Notes: generated by a model from the sequence alone, not told the origin. DNA of 54,705 nucleotides from Streptomyces sp. TRM49041 (GCF_008271805.1 NZ_VSRY01000173.1:328815-383519), one strand, 5' to 3'; positions 23,811 to 32,411 are shown, counted from the stretch's first letter. Numbers and translations: made by a program.

Positions 23811-24323
23811 TCAAGAGGGCTGCCCCGCCTCCGGATCGCGGGGCGGCAGTCCCAGCTGGCGGGCGGAGAGCGCGGAGTTGAAGCGGGTGAGCAGCGTGCA
23901 GAACGCCTCCCGCTCCGTCGCCGTCCAGCCCTCGGTCACCCGGGCCATCAGATCGCGCCGCGAGCTGCGCACCTCCTCGAGGCGGGCCTGGCCGCGCGGC
24001 GACAGCTGGAGCACCACGGCACGGCCGTCCTCCGGGTGTGAAGTCCGCTTCACCAGGCCGGTGTCGACGAGCGGCGCGACCTGCCGGGTCACGGTCGACG
24101 AGTCGATGCCCATCCCGGCCGCCAGCGCCTTGACGCCCATCGGACCTTCCTGGTCGAGCCGGTTGAGCAGCAGGTACGCGGCCCGGTCCATCGAGTTGCG
24201 GAGCTGGCCGGTCCCGCCGAGGCGGGTCTGCTCGGCCCGCCGGGCGAAGACGGCCACCTGGTGCTGGAGGGCATCGAGGAGACCGGGGTCAAGATCAGTC
24301 GTCATGTCCTGTGAAGTGGGCAT
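23811..24323 (-). CDS. MarR-family transcriptional regulator
   Basis: A ~170-residue winged-helix repressor with MDRAAYLLLNRLDQEGPMGVKALAAGMGIDSSTVTRQVAPLVDTGLV as the helix-turn-helix and HPEDGRAVVLQLSPRG as the wing. Start is uncertain: ATG 24323 (MPTSQDMTTD) or 24305; neither has a clear Shine-Dalgarno. It is divergent from ilvA with about 120 nt between, but MarR targets are more often drug or stress genes, so control of ilvA is only a positional guess. Confidence 0.88.
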   Translation of the reverse strand: MPTSQDMTTDLDPGLLDALQHQVAVFARRAEQTRLGGTGQLRNSMDRAAYLLLNRLDQEGPMGVKALAAGMGIDSSTVTRQVAPLVDTGLVKRTSHPEDGRAVVLQLSPRGQARLEEVRSSRRDLMARVTEGWTATEREAFCTLLTRFNSALSARQLGLPPRDPEAGQPS

Positions 24324-24447
24324 GCCTGGAGGGCTCTCTCGTGCGGCGGTCGGTTTGGTGGGGGAAAGAGTACGCGGACTGCCGCCCCTCCGTACCGGCG
24401 CTGCGCAATCGAGATGAAGCACTTCCCGAGCTGCGAGACTTGCTGTC

Positions 24448-25677
24448 ATGAGCTACCGCACGCCGCGCCCCTTGCACCCCGTCATGCTGGACGACGTCAG
24501 GGGTGCCCAGAAGATGCTGTCCGGGGTCGCCCGGGTGACCGCGATGGAGGGCAGCAGGTATCTGTCGCGGCTGGTCGGCGCTCCTGTCCACTTCAAGTGC
24601 GAGAACCTGCAGCGGACCGGTTCGTTCAAGCTGCGCGGCGCTTACGTGCGGATCTCCGGGCTGCGGCAGGAGGAGCGGGCGGCCGGGGTGGTCGCCGCGT
24701 CAGCGGGCAACCACGCGCAGGGCGTCGCGCTGGCCTCCTCGCTGCTCGGTGTGCGGTCCACGGTCTTCATGCCGGTCGGCGCCCCGCTGCCGAAGGTCGC
24801 CGCGACGCGCGAGTACGGCGCCGAGGTGCGGCTGCGGGGGCAGGTGGTGGACGAGACGCTCGCCGCGGCGCAGCAGTACGCACGGGACACGGGCGCGGTG
24901 TTCATCCACCCCTTCGACCACCCGGACATCATCGCGGGCCAGGGCACGGTCGGCCTGGAGATCCTCGAACAGTGCCCGGAGGTACGGACGATCATCGTCG
25001 GCATGGGCGGAGGCGGCCTCGCGGCGGGCATCGGCGTGGCGGTGAAGGCGCTGCGGCCCGACGTGAGGGTGATCGGCGTGCAGGCGCAGGCGGCCGCCGC
25101 GTACCCGAGGTCGCTGGCGGCGGGCCGACCGGTGTCCGTGGAGTGCGCGCCGACCATGGCGGACGGGATCATGGTGGGTCGCCCCGGCGACGTGCCGTTC
25201 GGCATCGTCCAGGAGGTGGTCGACGAGGTCCGTACGGTGTCGGAGGACGCTCTGTCGTCGGCGCTGCTGCTCTGCCTGGAGCGGGCCAAGCTGGTCGTCG
25301 AACCGGCGGGTGCGAGCCCGGTCGCGGCGCTGCTGAGCGCGCCGGAGTCGTTCGACGGCCCGGTGGTGGCCCTGCTGTCGGGCGGCAACGTGGATCCGTT
25401 GGTCCTCCAGCGGATCCTGCGGCACGGCATGGCCGCGGCCGGCCGCTACCTGAGCCTGCGCCTCCGCCTCCCGGACCGCCCGGGGGTCCTGGCGAACCTG
25501 CTGGGCGTACTGACCGTGGTCGACGCGAACGTCCTGGACGTGGGCCATGTCCGTACGGACCCGCGGCTGGGGCTGACGGAGGTCGAGGTGGAGCTGCACC
25601 TGGAGACGAAGGGCCCGGAGCACTGCGCGGAGGTCCAGTCGGCGCTGCACGAGGCGGGCTACACGGTCATGGGGTGA
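24448..25677 (+). CDS. ilvA: Threonine ammonia-lyase (threonine dehydratase) with ACT domain
   Basis: A 409-residue fold-type II PLP enzyme converting L-threonine to 2-oxobutyrate, the entry to isoleucine synthesis. The PLP lysine Lys61 is in RTGSFKLRGAY, then AASAGNHAQGVA, GMGGGGLAAG (phosphate loop) and LSGGNVDP. A C-terminal ACT domain (about 330-409, LRLPDRPGVLANLLGVLTVVDANVLDV) suggests allosteric control. Single-ACT proteins of this length include both biosynthetic and catabolic forms, so the isoleucine role is likely, not proven. No good Shine-Dalgarno is seen, suggesting a leaderless start. Confidence 0.92.
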   Translation: MSYRTPRPLHPVMLDDVRGAQKMLSGVARVTAMEGSRYLSRLVGAPVHFKCENLQRTGSFKLRGAYVRISGLRQEERAAGVVAASAGNHAQGVALASSLLGVRSTVFMPVGAPLPKVAATREYGAEVRLRGQVVDETLAAAQQYARDTGAVFIHPFDHPDIIAGQGTVGLEILEQCPEVRTIIVGMGGGGLAAGIGVAVKALRPDVRVIGVQAQAAAAYPRSLAAGRPVSVECAPTMADGIMVGRPGDVPFGIVQEVVDEVRTVSEDALSSALLLCLERAKLVVEPAGASPVAALLSAPESFDGPVVALLSGGNVDPLVLQRILRHGMAAAGRYLSLRLRLPDRPGVLANLLGVLTVVDANVLDVGHVRTDPRLGLTEVEVELHLETKGPEHCAEVQSALHEAGYTVMG

Positions 25678-25725
25678 GTGTCGGCCGAGTGTCGGCCGCG
25701 GTGGGGTCTTCCCCGCCGAAACCCC

Positions 25726-25754
25726 TTGAGGATCGCGATATATCGCGTTAGTCT
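25726..25754 (+). promoter_or_regulatory. ABC-exporter promoter with palindromic operator in the spacer
   Basis: TTGAGG (25726-25731) and TAGTCT (25749-25754) are 17 nt apart, a good vegetative promoter. The spacer holds a perfect 14-bp palindrome CGCGATATATCGCG (25734-25747), unusually AT-rich at its centre for this genome. Such sites are typical of PadR/TetR-type repressors of DrrAB-like exporters. No regulator gene is adjacent. Confidence 0.6.
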
Positions 25755-25852
25755 GTGGTGCAGATCATACGATCGCCGGGTCGGCCACCCCCCGGCGTCC
25801 ATAAGTTTTGGTTGGCGAATCGTCCCAGAGTGAGCCATAACAGAGAAATCAC

Positions 25853-26875
25853 ATGCCAGGCGCCATTCACGCCGAAGGTCTGGTGAAGACCTTCGGCGAC
25901 GTACGAGCACTGGACGGCGTGGACCTCGACGTCCCGGAAGGCACCGTCCTGGGGCTTCTCGGTCCGAACGGCGCCGGGAAGACCACCGCGGTGCGCGTGC
26001 TCACCACGCTGCTCCGGCCCGACAGCGGTCGCGCCGTCGTCGCGGGCATCGACGTCCTCAAGCACCCCAACGAGGTGCGCCGGTCGATAGGTCTGTCCGG
26101 CCAGTTCGCCGCCGTCGACGAGTACCTCACCGGCCGCGAGAACCTCCAGATGGTCGGCCGGCTCTACCAGATGTCCGGCAAGGCCGCGAAGGTCCGGGCG
26201 GGAGAGCTCCTCGAGCGGTTCAACCTCGCCGACGCCGCCGACCGTCCCGCCAAGACGTACTCCGGCGGTATGCGGCGCCGCCTCGACCTCGCCGCCGCAC
26301 TCGTCGTCTCCCCGCCCGTCATGTTCATGGACGAGCCGACGACGGGGCTCGACCCGCGTAACCGCCAGAGCCTCTGGGAGGTCATCCAGGAGCTGGTCGC
26401 GGGCGGTACGACCCTGCTGCTCACCACGCAGTACCTGGAGGAGGCCGACCACCTCGCCCACGAGATCTGCGTCGTCGACCACGGCCGGGTCATCGCCCGT
26501 GGTACGTCCGACCAGCTCAAGGCCCGTACGGGCGGCGAGCGCGTGGAGGTCGTCGTGCACACGCCCGACCAGATCGCCACCGGGCGGGACGTCCTCACCG
26601 CCTTCGGCAGGGGCGGCGACGTGGCCGTCGAGGAGCACACCCGCAGGCTGACCGTGCCGGTCACCGGCGGCGCGAAGCTCCTCGCCGAGGTCATCCGCGA
26701 GCTGGACGCGCGCGGCGTCGAGATCGACGACATCGGGCTGCGCCGTCCGACCCTCGACGATGTGTTCATCTCGCTCACCGGCCACGCGGCGGAGCGGCGG
26801 GACGAGGGCGAGGGCGAGGGTGACAAGAGCGGCGCCGGCCAGGCGGCCGCCACCACTGAGGAGGCCGTCAAGTGA
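25853..26875 (+). CDS. Daunorubicin-resistance-type ABC transporter ATPase
   Basis: A 340-residue ATP-binding subunit of the DrrA/CcmA group. Walker A is GPNGAGKTT, the Q-loop is in SGQFAAVDEYLTGRENL, the signature is YSGGMRRRLDLA, Walker B is VMFMDEPTTGLDP and the switch His is in LLTTQYLEEAD. The C-terminal ~100 residues form the DrrA-like extension (RRPTLDDVFISLTG) followed by an acidic linker. It pairs with the overlapping permease gene to export a hydrophobic compound or drug. The Shine-Dalgarno is weak. Transcription probably starts about 90 nt upstream, at the operator-bearing promoter. Confidence 0.92.
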   Translation: MPGAIHAEGLVKTFGDVRALDGVDLDVPEGTVLGLLGPNGAGKTTAVRVLTTLLRPDSGRAVVAGIDVLKHPNEVRRSIGLSGQFAAVDEYLTGRENLQMVGRLYQMSGKAAKVRAGELLERFNLADAADRPAKTYSGGMRRRLDLAAALVVSPPVMFMDEPTTGLDPRNRQSLWEVIQELVAGGTTLLLTTQYLEEADHLAHEICVVDHGRVIARGTSDQLKARTGGERVEVVVHTPDQIATGRDVLTAFGRGGDVAVEEHTRRLTVPVTGGAKLLAEVIRELDARGVEIDDIGLRRPTLDDVFISLTGHAAERRDEGEGEGDKSGAGQAAATTEEAVK

Positions 26876-27723
26876 CCGCAGTCACCGAGACCGAACGGAT
26901 CGCCGCGCCCCGGCCGCGCGGCGGGATCACTCAGTCGATCACCGACTCGCTGGTCGTGGCCCACCGCAATCTGATCCGCATGCTGCGGATCCCCGAGGTG
27001 GTCGTCTTCGGCCTGGTCCAGCCGATCATGTTCGTGGTGCTGTTCAGCTATGTGTTCGGCGGCTCGATGAACATCGGCGGTACGACCGACCCGTCCGTCT
27101 ACCGCAACTTCCTGATGGCCGGCATCTTCGCCCAGACCGTCACCTTCGCCACGGCGGGTGCGGGCGCGGGCATCGCCGACGACATGCACAAGGGCCTGGT
27201 CGACCGGTTCCGGTCGCTGCCCATGGCACGCGGCGCGGTGCTCACGGGCCGTACGCTCGCCGACCTCGTCCAGACGGCGCTGACCGTCGTCGTCCTGACC
27301 GTGGTCGCCCTGCTGGTCGGCTGGCGCATCCACGAAGGCATCCCGAAGGCGCTCGGCGCGTTCGCGCTGCTGCTTCTGCTCGGCTACGCCTTCTCGTGGA
27401 TCGGCGCGCTGATCGGCCTTTCCGTACGGACACCGGAGGCGGCCACGTCCGGCGGGCTCATCTGGCTCTTCCCGGTCACGTTCATCTCGAACGCGTTCGT
27501 GGACTCCGAGCGGATGACGCCCTGGCTGCAGCACATCGCCGAGTGGAACCCGTTCAGCGCGACCGTGCAGGCGGCCCGCGAGCTGTTCGGCAACCCGGGG
27601 GTCTCGCAGTCGGACGCGTGGCCGATGCAGCACCCGGTGTGGGCGTCGATCATCTGGTCGCTGATCATCATCACCGTGTTCCGCACGCTCGCGGTACGGA
27701 AGTACAGGTCGGCCGCGTCCTGA
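26872..27723 (+). CDS. ABC-2 type exporter permease (DrrB-like)
   Basis: A 283-residue integral membrane protein with about six transmembrane helices. The ABC-2 cytoplasmic coupling motif is ADDMHKGLVDRFRSLPMARGAVLTGR, as in DrrB. The GTG start overlaps the ATPase stop by 4 nt, so the subunits are made together. The N-terminal ~35 residues are cytosolic, and the helices begin with VVFGLVQPIMFVVLFSYVFGG. Substrate unknown; with the ATPase it would export drugs or lipids. Confidence 0.9.
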   Translation: MTAVTETERIAAPRPRGGITQSITDSLVVAHRNLIRMLRIPEVVVFGLVQPIMFVVLFSYVFGGSMNIGGTTDPSVYRNFLMAGIFAQTVTFATAGAGAGIADDMHKGLVDRFRSLPMARGAVLTGRTLADLVQTALTVVVLTVVALLVGWRIHEGIPKALGAFALLLLLGYAFSWIGALIGLSVRTPEAATSGGLIWLFPVTFISNAFVDSERMTPWLQHIAEWNPFSATVQAARELFGNPGVSQSDAWPMQHPVWASIIWSLIIITVFRTLAVRKYRSAAS

Positions 27724-27777
27724 GACGGGGCCTGAGGCGGGGCCGAGGCGGGCCTGAGGCGAGGCCTGAGGCGGGCC
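27721..27777. repeat. Degenerate 10-12 bp tandem repeats at the permease stop
   Basis: Five units such as TGAGGCGGGGCC follow one another from the permease stop codon itself (27721) to 27777, with one- to two-base length and sequence variation. Confidence 0.65.
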
Positions 27778-27781
27778 TGAA

Positions 27782-27836
27782 ACGGAGAAGGACCGGTGAC
27801 CGCGCGTGTAGCGACGCGGTCCCGGTCCTTCTCCGT
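27782..27836. terminator. Long bidirectional terminator between permease and greA
   Basis: ACGGAGAAGGACCGG (27782-27796) pairs perfectly with CCGGTCCTTCTCCGT (27822-27836), with a further inner stem (GACCGCG/CGCGGTC). It lies between the convergent ABC permease and greA genes. Confidence 0.82.
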
Positions 27837-27850
27837 ACGGCTGCCCGGGC

Positions 27851-28348
27851 TCAGCCCTGGTAGGGCTTGGCGTCCAGAATGCGCACCGAGGCGGTCCTGC
27901 CGTTCGGCAGCTCGTACTCGGCGTCCTCGCCGACCTTCTTGCCGTTCACACCCGAGCCCAGCGGGGACTGCGGGGAGTACGTCTCGATGTCGGAGCTCGC
28001 GTACTCGCGCGAGGCGAGCAGGAAGGTCACGGTGTCGTCCTCGTCGCCGTCGAAGGCGATCGTCACGACCGTGCCGGGGGCGACCACACCACTGGTCGCG
28101 GGGGCCTCGCCGACCTTCGCGTGCTCCAGGAGCTGGGTGAGCTGGCGGACTCGCAGCTCCTGCTTGCCCTGCTCCTCCTTGGCCGCGTGGTACCCGCCGT
28201 TCTCGCGGAGGTCCCCCTCCTCGCGCGCCGCCGCGATCTTGGCAGCGATCTCGGTTCGCGCGGGACCAGACAGGTACTCCAGCTCGGCCTTGAGCTGGTT
28301 GTACGCCTCCTGGGTGAGCCAGGTGACGTTGTCGCTGGTCTGGGTCAC
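27851..28348 (-). CDS. greA: Transcription elongation factor GreA
   Basis: A 165-residue GreA that rescues backtracked RNA polymerase by stimulating transcript cleavage. An N-terminal coiled coil (about 10-80) carries the acidic tip EEGDLRENGGYHAA. The C-terminal FKBP-like domain has GTVVTIAFDGDEDD and SPQSPLGSGVNGKKVGE. The GTG at 28348 (VTQTSDNVTWLT) with GAGGAG 5 nt upstream is the chosen start; an in-frame upstream ATG would add ten non-conserved residues. Confidence 0.95.
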   Translation of the reverse strand: MTQTSDNVTWLTQEAYNQLKAELEYLSGPARTEIAAKIAAAREEGDLRENGGYHAAKEEQGKQELRVRQLTQLLEHAKVGEAPATSGVVAPGTVVTIAFDGDEDDTVTFLLASREYASSDIETYSPQSPLGSGVNGKKVGEDAEYELPNGRTASVRILDAKPYQG

Positions 28349-28572
28349 AGGTGCTCCTCGTCGGTGCTGGGAATACAAAGCATCGCCCTACCAGAAGCAT
28401 GCGGCCTTACTGGGAGGGCGAAACCACGAGCCTAACAATTCCGGGGGCAAAGGGGGAGGACGAATGTCATGGAATCCACGACTCCGCAGGTCACGCCGCC
28501 GTGCGCGTGCCGCGACACCGGCGGTCGCAGCGCCCCGCCCCCAGGGGGCGGGTGTGACGGGAGTCGGTCCGG

Positions 28573-28974
28573 TCAGTCCGCGGTGCAGCCCAGGAGTTCC
28601 GCGGCCGTCGCCCGGGCCGTCGTGCGGACGGCCACGACCTGGTCGACCCGCTGCGACGCCTGGTCGAAGCGGACCTCCTTACGGCCCACCTCCGCCCCGC
28701 TCTCCGCGAGGGCCCGCACCGTGCAGTACCCCTTCGCGTCGTCCTGCTTGCGCACCTCCAGGTGTACGTCCACCCGGTCCTCGGCCGCCACATCGAACTT
28801 GATCAACTCGGCGCTGACCTTCTGACCTGCGATGTAGTCGTAGCCGAACCACCCGACCAGCGCGACAAGGCCCACCCCGAGCACCGAGCCGACGATCTTG
28901 AGCCTGCGGTCGGTACGCTCCTCCGCCGCGCGGCCGTACCGACCCTCGGGGAGCCGTTCGCCCGTCACGCTCAT
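28573..28974 (-). CDS. DUF4307 membrane protein
   Basis: A 133-residue protein found next to mca in actinomycetes. A polar N-terminus (LPEGRYGRAAEERTDRRLK) and one transmembrane helix (about 27-47, IVGSVLGVGLVALVGWFGYDYI) precede an extracytoplasmic beta-rich domain with KGYCTVRALAESGAEVGRKEV and a C-terminal LLGC. Function not established. It is divergent from mca across about 100 nt. Position 28349-28572 between it and greA shows no gene. Confidence 0.88.
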   Translation of the reverse strand: MSVTGERLPEGRYGRAAEERTDRRLKIVGSVLGVGLVALVGWFGYDYIAGQKVSAELIKFDVAAEDRVDVHLEVRKQDDAKGYCTVRALAESGAEVGRKEVRFDQASQRVDQVVAVRTTARATAAELLGCTAD

Positions 28975-29071
28975 GATCGTTCCTCTCGTACACCGAACGA
29001 CGGAATATCCGCTGCGCCGATTCCGTCACTATAGAAGCCGAGCGACCTGACCAATCATTGAGGATCCAGTC

Positions 29072-29953
29072 TTGACTGAGCAGCTGCGACTGATGGCAGT
29101 TCACGCCCACCCCGACGACGAGTCGAGCAAGGGCGCAGCCACGATGGCCAAGTACGTGTCCGAGGGGGTGGACGTGCTCGTCGTGACGTGCACGGGAGGC
29201 GAACGCGGCTCCATCCTCAACCCGAAGCTCCAGGGTGACCCGTACATCGAGGAGAACATCCACGAGGTGCGCCGCAGGGAGATGGACGAGGCCCGGGAGA
29301 TCCTGGGCGTCGAGCAGGAGTGGCTGGGGTTCGTCGACTCCGGGCTTCCGGAGGGCGACCCGCTGCCCCCGCTGCCGCAGGGCTGCTTCGCGCTGGAGGA
29401 CGTCGACAAGGCGGCCGGCAGCCTGGTGCGGTCCATCCGCGCCTTCCGCCCGCAGGTGATCACCACCTACGACGAGAACGGCGGTTACCCGCACCCCGAC
29501 CACATCATGACCCACAAGATCACGATGGTGGCCTTCGAGGGCGCGGCCGACGCCGAGAAGTACCCGGAGTCCGAGTTCGGCCCGGTCTGGCAGCCGCTGA
29601 AGCTCTACTACAACCAGGGCTTCAACCGTCCCCGCACGGTCGCCCTGCACGAGGCGCTCCTGGACCGCGGCATGGAGTCCCCGTACGGGGAGTGGCTCAA
29701 GCGCTGGGAGGAGTTCCAGCGCGCCGAGCGCACCCTGACCACGTACGTCCCGTGCGCGGACTTCTTCGAGACCCGCGACAAGGCGCTGATCGCGCACCGT
29801 ACGCAGATCGACCCGGACGGCGGCTGGTTCCGCGTGCCCATGGAGATCCAGAAGGAGGTCTGGCCGACCGAGGAGTACGAGCTGGCCACGTCACTGGTGG
29901 ACACCTCCCTCCCCGAGAGCGACCTCTTCGCGGGCATCCGCGACAATGCCTGA
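29072..29953 (+). CDS. mca: Mycothiol S-conjugate amidase
   Basis: A 293-residue zinc amidase of the LmbE/MshB family. It hydrolyses mycothiol S-conjugates so that toxins leave as mercapturic acids. Zinc motif HAHPDDE, then CTGGERGSILNP and GGYPHPDHIMTHKI are intact. Lys20 in DDESSKGA corresponds to the lysine reported to distinguish Mca from MshB. The start appears to be TTG (29072) with AGGA 7 nt upstream; the next candidate, ATG 29093, would remove the first beta-strand. It overlaps the following small membrane gene. Confidence 0.95.
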   Translation: MTEQLRLMAVHAHPDDESSKGAATMAKYVSEGVDVLVVTCTGGERGSILNPKLQGDPYIEENIHEVRRREMDEAREILGVEQEWLGFVDSGLPEGDPLPPLPQGCFALEDVDKAAGSLVRSIRAFRPQVITTYDENGGYPHPDHIMTHKITMVAFEGAADAEKYPESEFGPVWQPLKLYYNQGFNRPRTVALHEALLDRGMESPYGEWLKRWEEFQRAERTLTTYVPCADFFETRDKALIAHRTQIDPDGGWFRVPMEIQKEVWPTEEYELATSLVDTSLPESDLFAGIRDNA

Positions 29954-30179
29954 CATGAGCGCACACCAGGCACTGACCCATCTCGTCCCGCTCGCCGCCA
30001 AGGAGCTGGACGAGAACAAGGTGACCCCCGGAGTCCTCGGCTTCATCGTCTTCGCCGTCATGGCCCTGGCCGTGTGGGCGCTGATGAAGTCGATGAACCG
30101 GCACATGAACCGGGTGAACTTCGAGGAGACCCCCGCCCGGGGCACCACCCCCGGCAAGGCGCCCGCCGCCCAGGAGTGA
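29946..30179 (+). CDS. Small single-span membrane protein next to mca
   Basis: A 77-residue protein. A soluble N-terminus (HQALTHLVPLAAKELDENKVTPG) precedes one transmembrane helix (VLGFIVFAVMALAVWALM) and a basic then polar tail (KSMNRHMNRVNFEETPARG). It overlaps mca by 8 nt, or begins 1 nt after it if ATG 29955 is used, so it is translated with mca. It is conserved beside mca in streptomycetes as I recall; role unknown. Confidence 0.82.
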   Translation: MPDMSAHQALTHLVPLAAKELDENKVTPGVLGFIVFAVMALAVWALMKSMNRHMNRVNFEETPARGTTPGKAPAAQE

Positions 30180-30184
30180 CCGCC

Positions 30185-30222
30185 GGGGCGGCGGCGGGGC
30201 GTCCCGCATCGCCCGCCGCCCC
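30185..30222 (+). terminator. GC hairpin after the mca operon
   Basis: GGGGCGGCGGCGGGGCG can pair with CGCCCGCCGCCCC (30210-30222) with a small bulge, right after the stop of the small membrane gene. Confidence 0.5.
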
Positions 30223-30238
30223 GAGCGCGTGCCACGTC

Positions 30239-30304
30239 CGCGGCGCGAGTCGGGCTCGGCCCCCGCGTGCCCGCGGCGCGAGTCGGGCTCGGCCCCTGCG
30301 TGCC
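30239..30304. repeat. Two tandem 33-bp repeats
   Basis: 30239-30271 and 30272-30304 are identical except for one C/T difference; each contains GCGCGAGTCGGGCTCGGCCC. They lie where the conserved core gene order ends. Confidence 0.85.
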
Positions 30305-30718
30305 CCGTCCGGCAGGACTGGGCGGCCCGGTCGGCGAGGCGTGTCGGTCACGGCATCCACGCCGCCTGGACGCCGCAGCACCCGGACGCTGCGGCGGCAG
30401 GATCATCGCGTCGTAGACGGGGGACTCCGGCACGCTTGATACGGCCGATCACTTCGTAGCCCGACGCGGGTAGGCGGAGCTGGCGGCTCGTTGTCGACGA
30501 CACACGTGAGCCTCGTCCAGGCTCGGCCCTGTCGGCCACCGTCTCGTCCTGGAGACGTCGGCCGATTCCTCGGCCCGAAGTGTGGCCACACAGGTTCCCG
30601 CCTCTGCCGTGTGGACACCGACACGGACGCCGCGCGAGCACTGGCCCTCCGCCCCGTCTGTGTGCTGCCACCTGTGGCGCACGGGCGGGGCGGGCAGAGG
30701 GTGCGCAGGGATGGGGGT
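30305..30718. other. Gene-free, degenerate stretch
   Basis: No reading frame with consistent coding character is seen. On the minus strand near 30400-30470 two frames look like shifted halves of one peptide (GYEVIGRIKRAGVP, then VYDAMILPPQRP), hinting at a decayed gene I cannot name. The last ~60 nt resemble the promoter region of the yyaL fragment. Confidence 0.35.
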
Positions 30719-30883
30719 ATGCCCAATCGACTCGCGCAGGCCACGTCCCCGTACCTCCTCCAGCACGCGGACAACCCCGTCGACTGGTGGCCATGGGAGA
30801 CCGACGCGTTCGAAGAAGCCCGGCGGCGCGGCGTCCCCGTGCTCTTGAGCGTCGGCTACAGCGCCTGCCACTGGTGCCAGTAG
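30719..30883 (+). pseudogene. yyaL: 5' fragment 1 of thioredoxin-domain gene yyaL (DUF255)
   Basis: 54 codons: MPNRLAQATSPYLLQHADNP, VDWWPWETDAFEEARRRG, VPVLLSVGYSACHWCQ, then TAG. Full-length YyaL/spermatogenesis-associated-20-like proteins are about 600-680 residues and continue CHWCHVMAHESF. Here homology stops exactly at the second Cys and the first two bases of the His codon, and foreign DNA with an IS110 remnant follows. The core gene order suggests this is the resident copy, broken by an insertion. The truncated product cannot be functional. Confidence 0.8.
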
Positions 30884-30885
30884 AC

Positions 30886-30951
30886 GAAACCCTCGGCCAG
30901 CGTAGTAGAAGGGCTTCCAGTAGTCGGAGGTCGCTTCGATCACCACCAGCG
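30886..30951 (-). mobile_element. IS110-family transposase remnant
   Basis: About 65 bp reading VTLVVIEATSDYWKPFYY on the minus strand, nearly identical to the catalytic-Glu region (residues 59-77) of the full IS110 transposase at 35584-36828. It begins 3 nt after the stop of the first yyaL fragment. Both flanks of the transposase gene are missing. Confidence 0.75.
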
Positions 30952-30987
30952 TCACCTACCGTCGTCGACACACCACGGCACCGCCGG

Positions 30988-32220
30988 CTAGGCGGGCAGG
31001 GCGTGCAGCTTCTTGCCGTGCAGGGCGAAGACGTGCTTACCGTCGGTGGCCACCAGCCATGCGTGGTAGTCGCCGGACTTGTCGTTGAACGTCCAGCGCA
31101 GGTCACCGGTCTTCGCGTCGAAGGCGTGCACGCCGCCCTGCTTGTCGAGGTCGGTAGCTCCGTAGAGGGTGCCGCCCGCCGTGACGAACTGCCGGGGCAC
31201 ATGGGCCCCCGCGTCCGCGAGGGCCTTGGACTGCCAGATCTTCCTGCCGGTCTGCGGCTCGATGGCCCAGAGCGTTCTCCCGCTGTCCGCGACGTAGAGC
31301 ACGTCCTCCAGGACGGTCGGCTCCTTGAAGGCGTTGAACTTCCCGGTCTGCACGGACCACTTCTCGGCGCCGTCAGAGAGGTTGAAGGCCTGGAGCTTCT
31401 GTCCCTGCGGGATGATCACCAGGTCCTGGTGGACGGCGAAGAAGCCGTAGTTCGTCTTTGTCGTCTTATGGGTCCACACCTGCTTGCCGGTGGCGGTGTC
31501 GCGAACCGTGAGGTTCTTCTTGAAGTCGGTGTAGGCGAGGTAGCGGCCCTGTACGGCGGCGTGAACGCCGTTCTGCTTGGTGCCGACGTCCCGCTGCTCC
31601 TTCCATGCCACCTTGCCCGTACTGCTGTTCAGCGCGGCGATCACGTTGGTGCGGGACGAGCCGTCGTCCTCAAGGATCTCGGCGATGACGTACACCTGCT
31701 TCTCATCCACCGCGATCGGCCTCGGCTGCCGGTACTCCCTGCCCAGGTGGCTGCGCCAGGTCTCCTTGCCCGAAGCCGGGTCGTACCCGCCGACGGTGCC
31801 GTCGTACTTGCCGCTGGCCAGGTACAGGGTGCCGTTGCCGAGCAGGAGCGGCGCACCGGGCACCGCGCCGCCCTCCAGCGACCACCGCTCCTCGCCGGTC
31901 GCCGCGTCGAGGGCGGCAAGCGGATTGCCCGCCGCGATCACCACGCCCGCCGCGGCCACGAGCTCGTCGTTGTCCCCGTACGTCTGCGCCGAGGTCGACT
32001 TCGTCCACAGCGGCTTGGGGGCCTGTCCGGCCTCGGCGGCGGCGCCCTCGGACGGTGTGCCGCCGCCAGGGGTTCCGGAGCCCCCGTCGTCGGCTGTGTC
32101 GTCCTCACGGCAGCCAGTGGCTCCGGCCCCCAGCACCGCAAGCGTGAGACCGCCCCCGGCCAGCCGCAGCACCAGGCGCCGGTTGGGCCTGCCGTCCGAT
32201 GAGTTCTGGTCCTTCGACAT
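30988..32220 (-). CDS. PQQ-repeat beta-propeller lipoprotein
   Basis: A 410-residue precursor. The N-terminal signal (RRLVLRLAGGGLTLAVLGAG) has a probable lipobox ending ATGC. A Gly/Ser/Pro/Glu linker leads to a seven- or eight-bladed propeller (about 70-405) with repeated PQQ-like blades: NPLAALDAATGEERWSLEG, VGGYDPASGKETWRS, LNSSTGKVAWKE, RDTATGKQVWTH and FDAKTGDLRWTF. The family includes BamB-like scaffolds and sensor domains of Ser/Thr kinases; no kinase is fused here. It should sit on the outer face of the membrane. Partner and ligand are unknown. Confidence 0.88.
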   Translation of the reverse strand: MSKDQNSSDGRPNRRLVLRLAGGGLTLAVLGAGATGCREDDTADDGGSGTPGGGTPSEGAAAEAGQAPKPLWTKSTSAQTYGDNDELVAAAGVVIAAGNPLAALDAATGEERWSLEGGAVPGAPLLLGNGTLYLASGKYDGTVGGYDPASGKETWRSHLGREYRQPRPIAVDEKQVYVIAEILEDDGSSRTNVIAALNSSTGKVAWKEQRDVGTKQNGVHAAVQGRYLAYTDFKKNLTVRDTATGKQVWTHKTTKTNYGFFAVHQDLVIIPQGQKLQAFNLSDGAEKWSVQTGKFNAFKEPTVLEDVLYVADSGRTLWAIEPQTGRKIWQSKALADAGAHVPRQFVTAGGTLYGATDLDKQGGVHAFDAKTGDLRWTFNDKSGDYHAWLVATDGKHVFALHGKKLHALPA

Positions 32221-32411
32221 GTCGTTGTCCCCCCGTGGAGTCGTGTGAGCAGCAGGCCGCGCTCTCGCATCGGTGCGCGGTCCCGGCGGTCGGGTACGTT
32301 AGCCGCTGCCGGGCGGTCGCGGTGGCGCCGGGACCCGACAGGGACAACGTCGTGAACTGATCGGTACGTTGATCACCGCGGTGCGTGAGGACCTACGGGG
32401 GATGGGCGAGT

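Noticed and set aside
30239..30304. Possible CRISPR array from the 33-bp repeats
   Set aside because: Only two directly abutting copies without spacers and no cas genes in the window.
30348..31202. Minus-strand frame of 284 codons across yyaL fragment 1 and the lipoprotein 3' end
   Set aside because: It overlaps two better supported features and shows no consistent protein family; only a short stretch near 30400-30470 may be relic coding.
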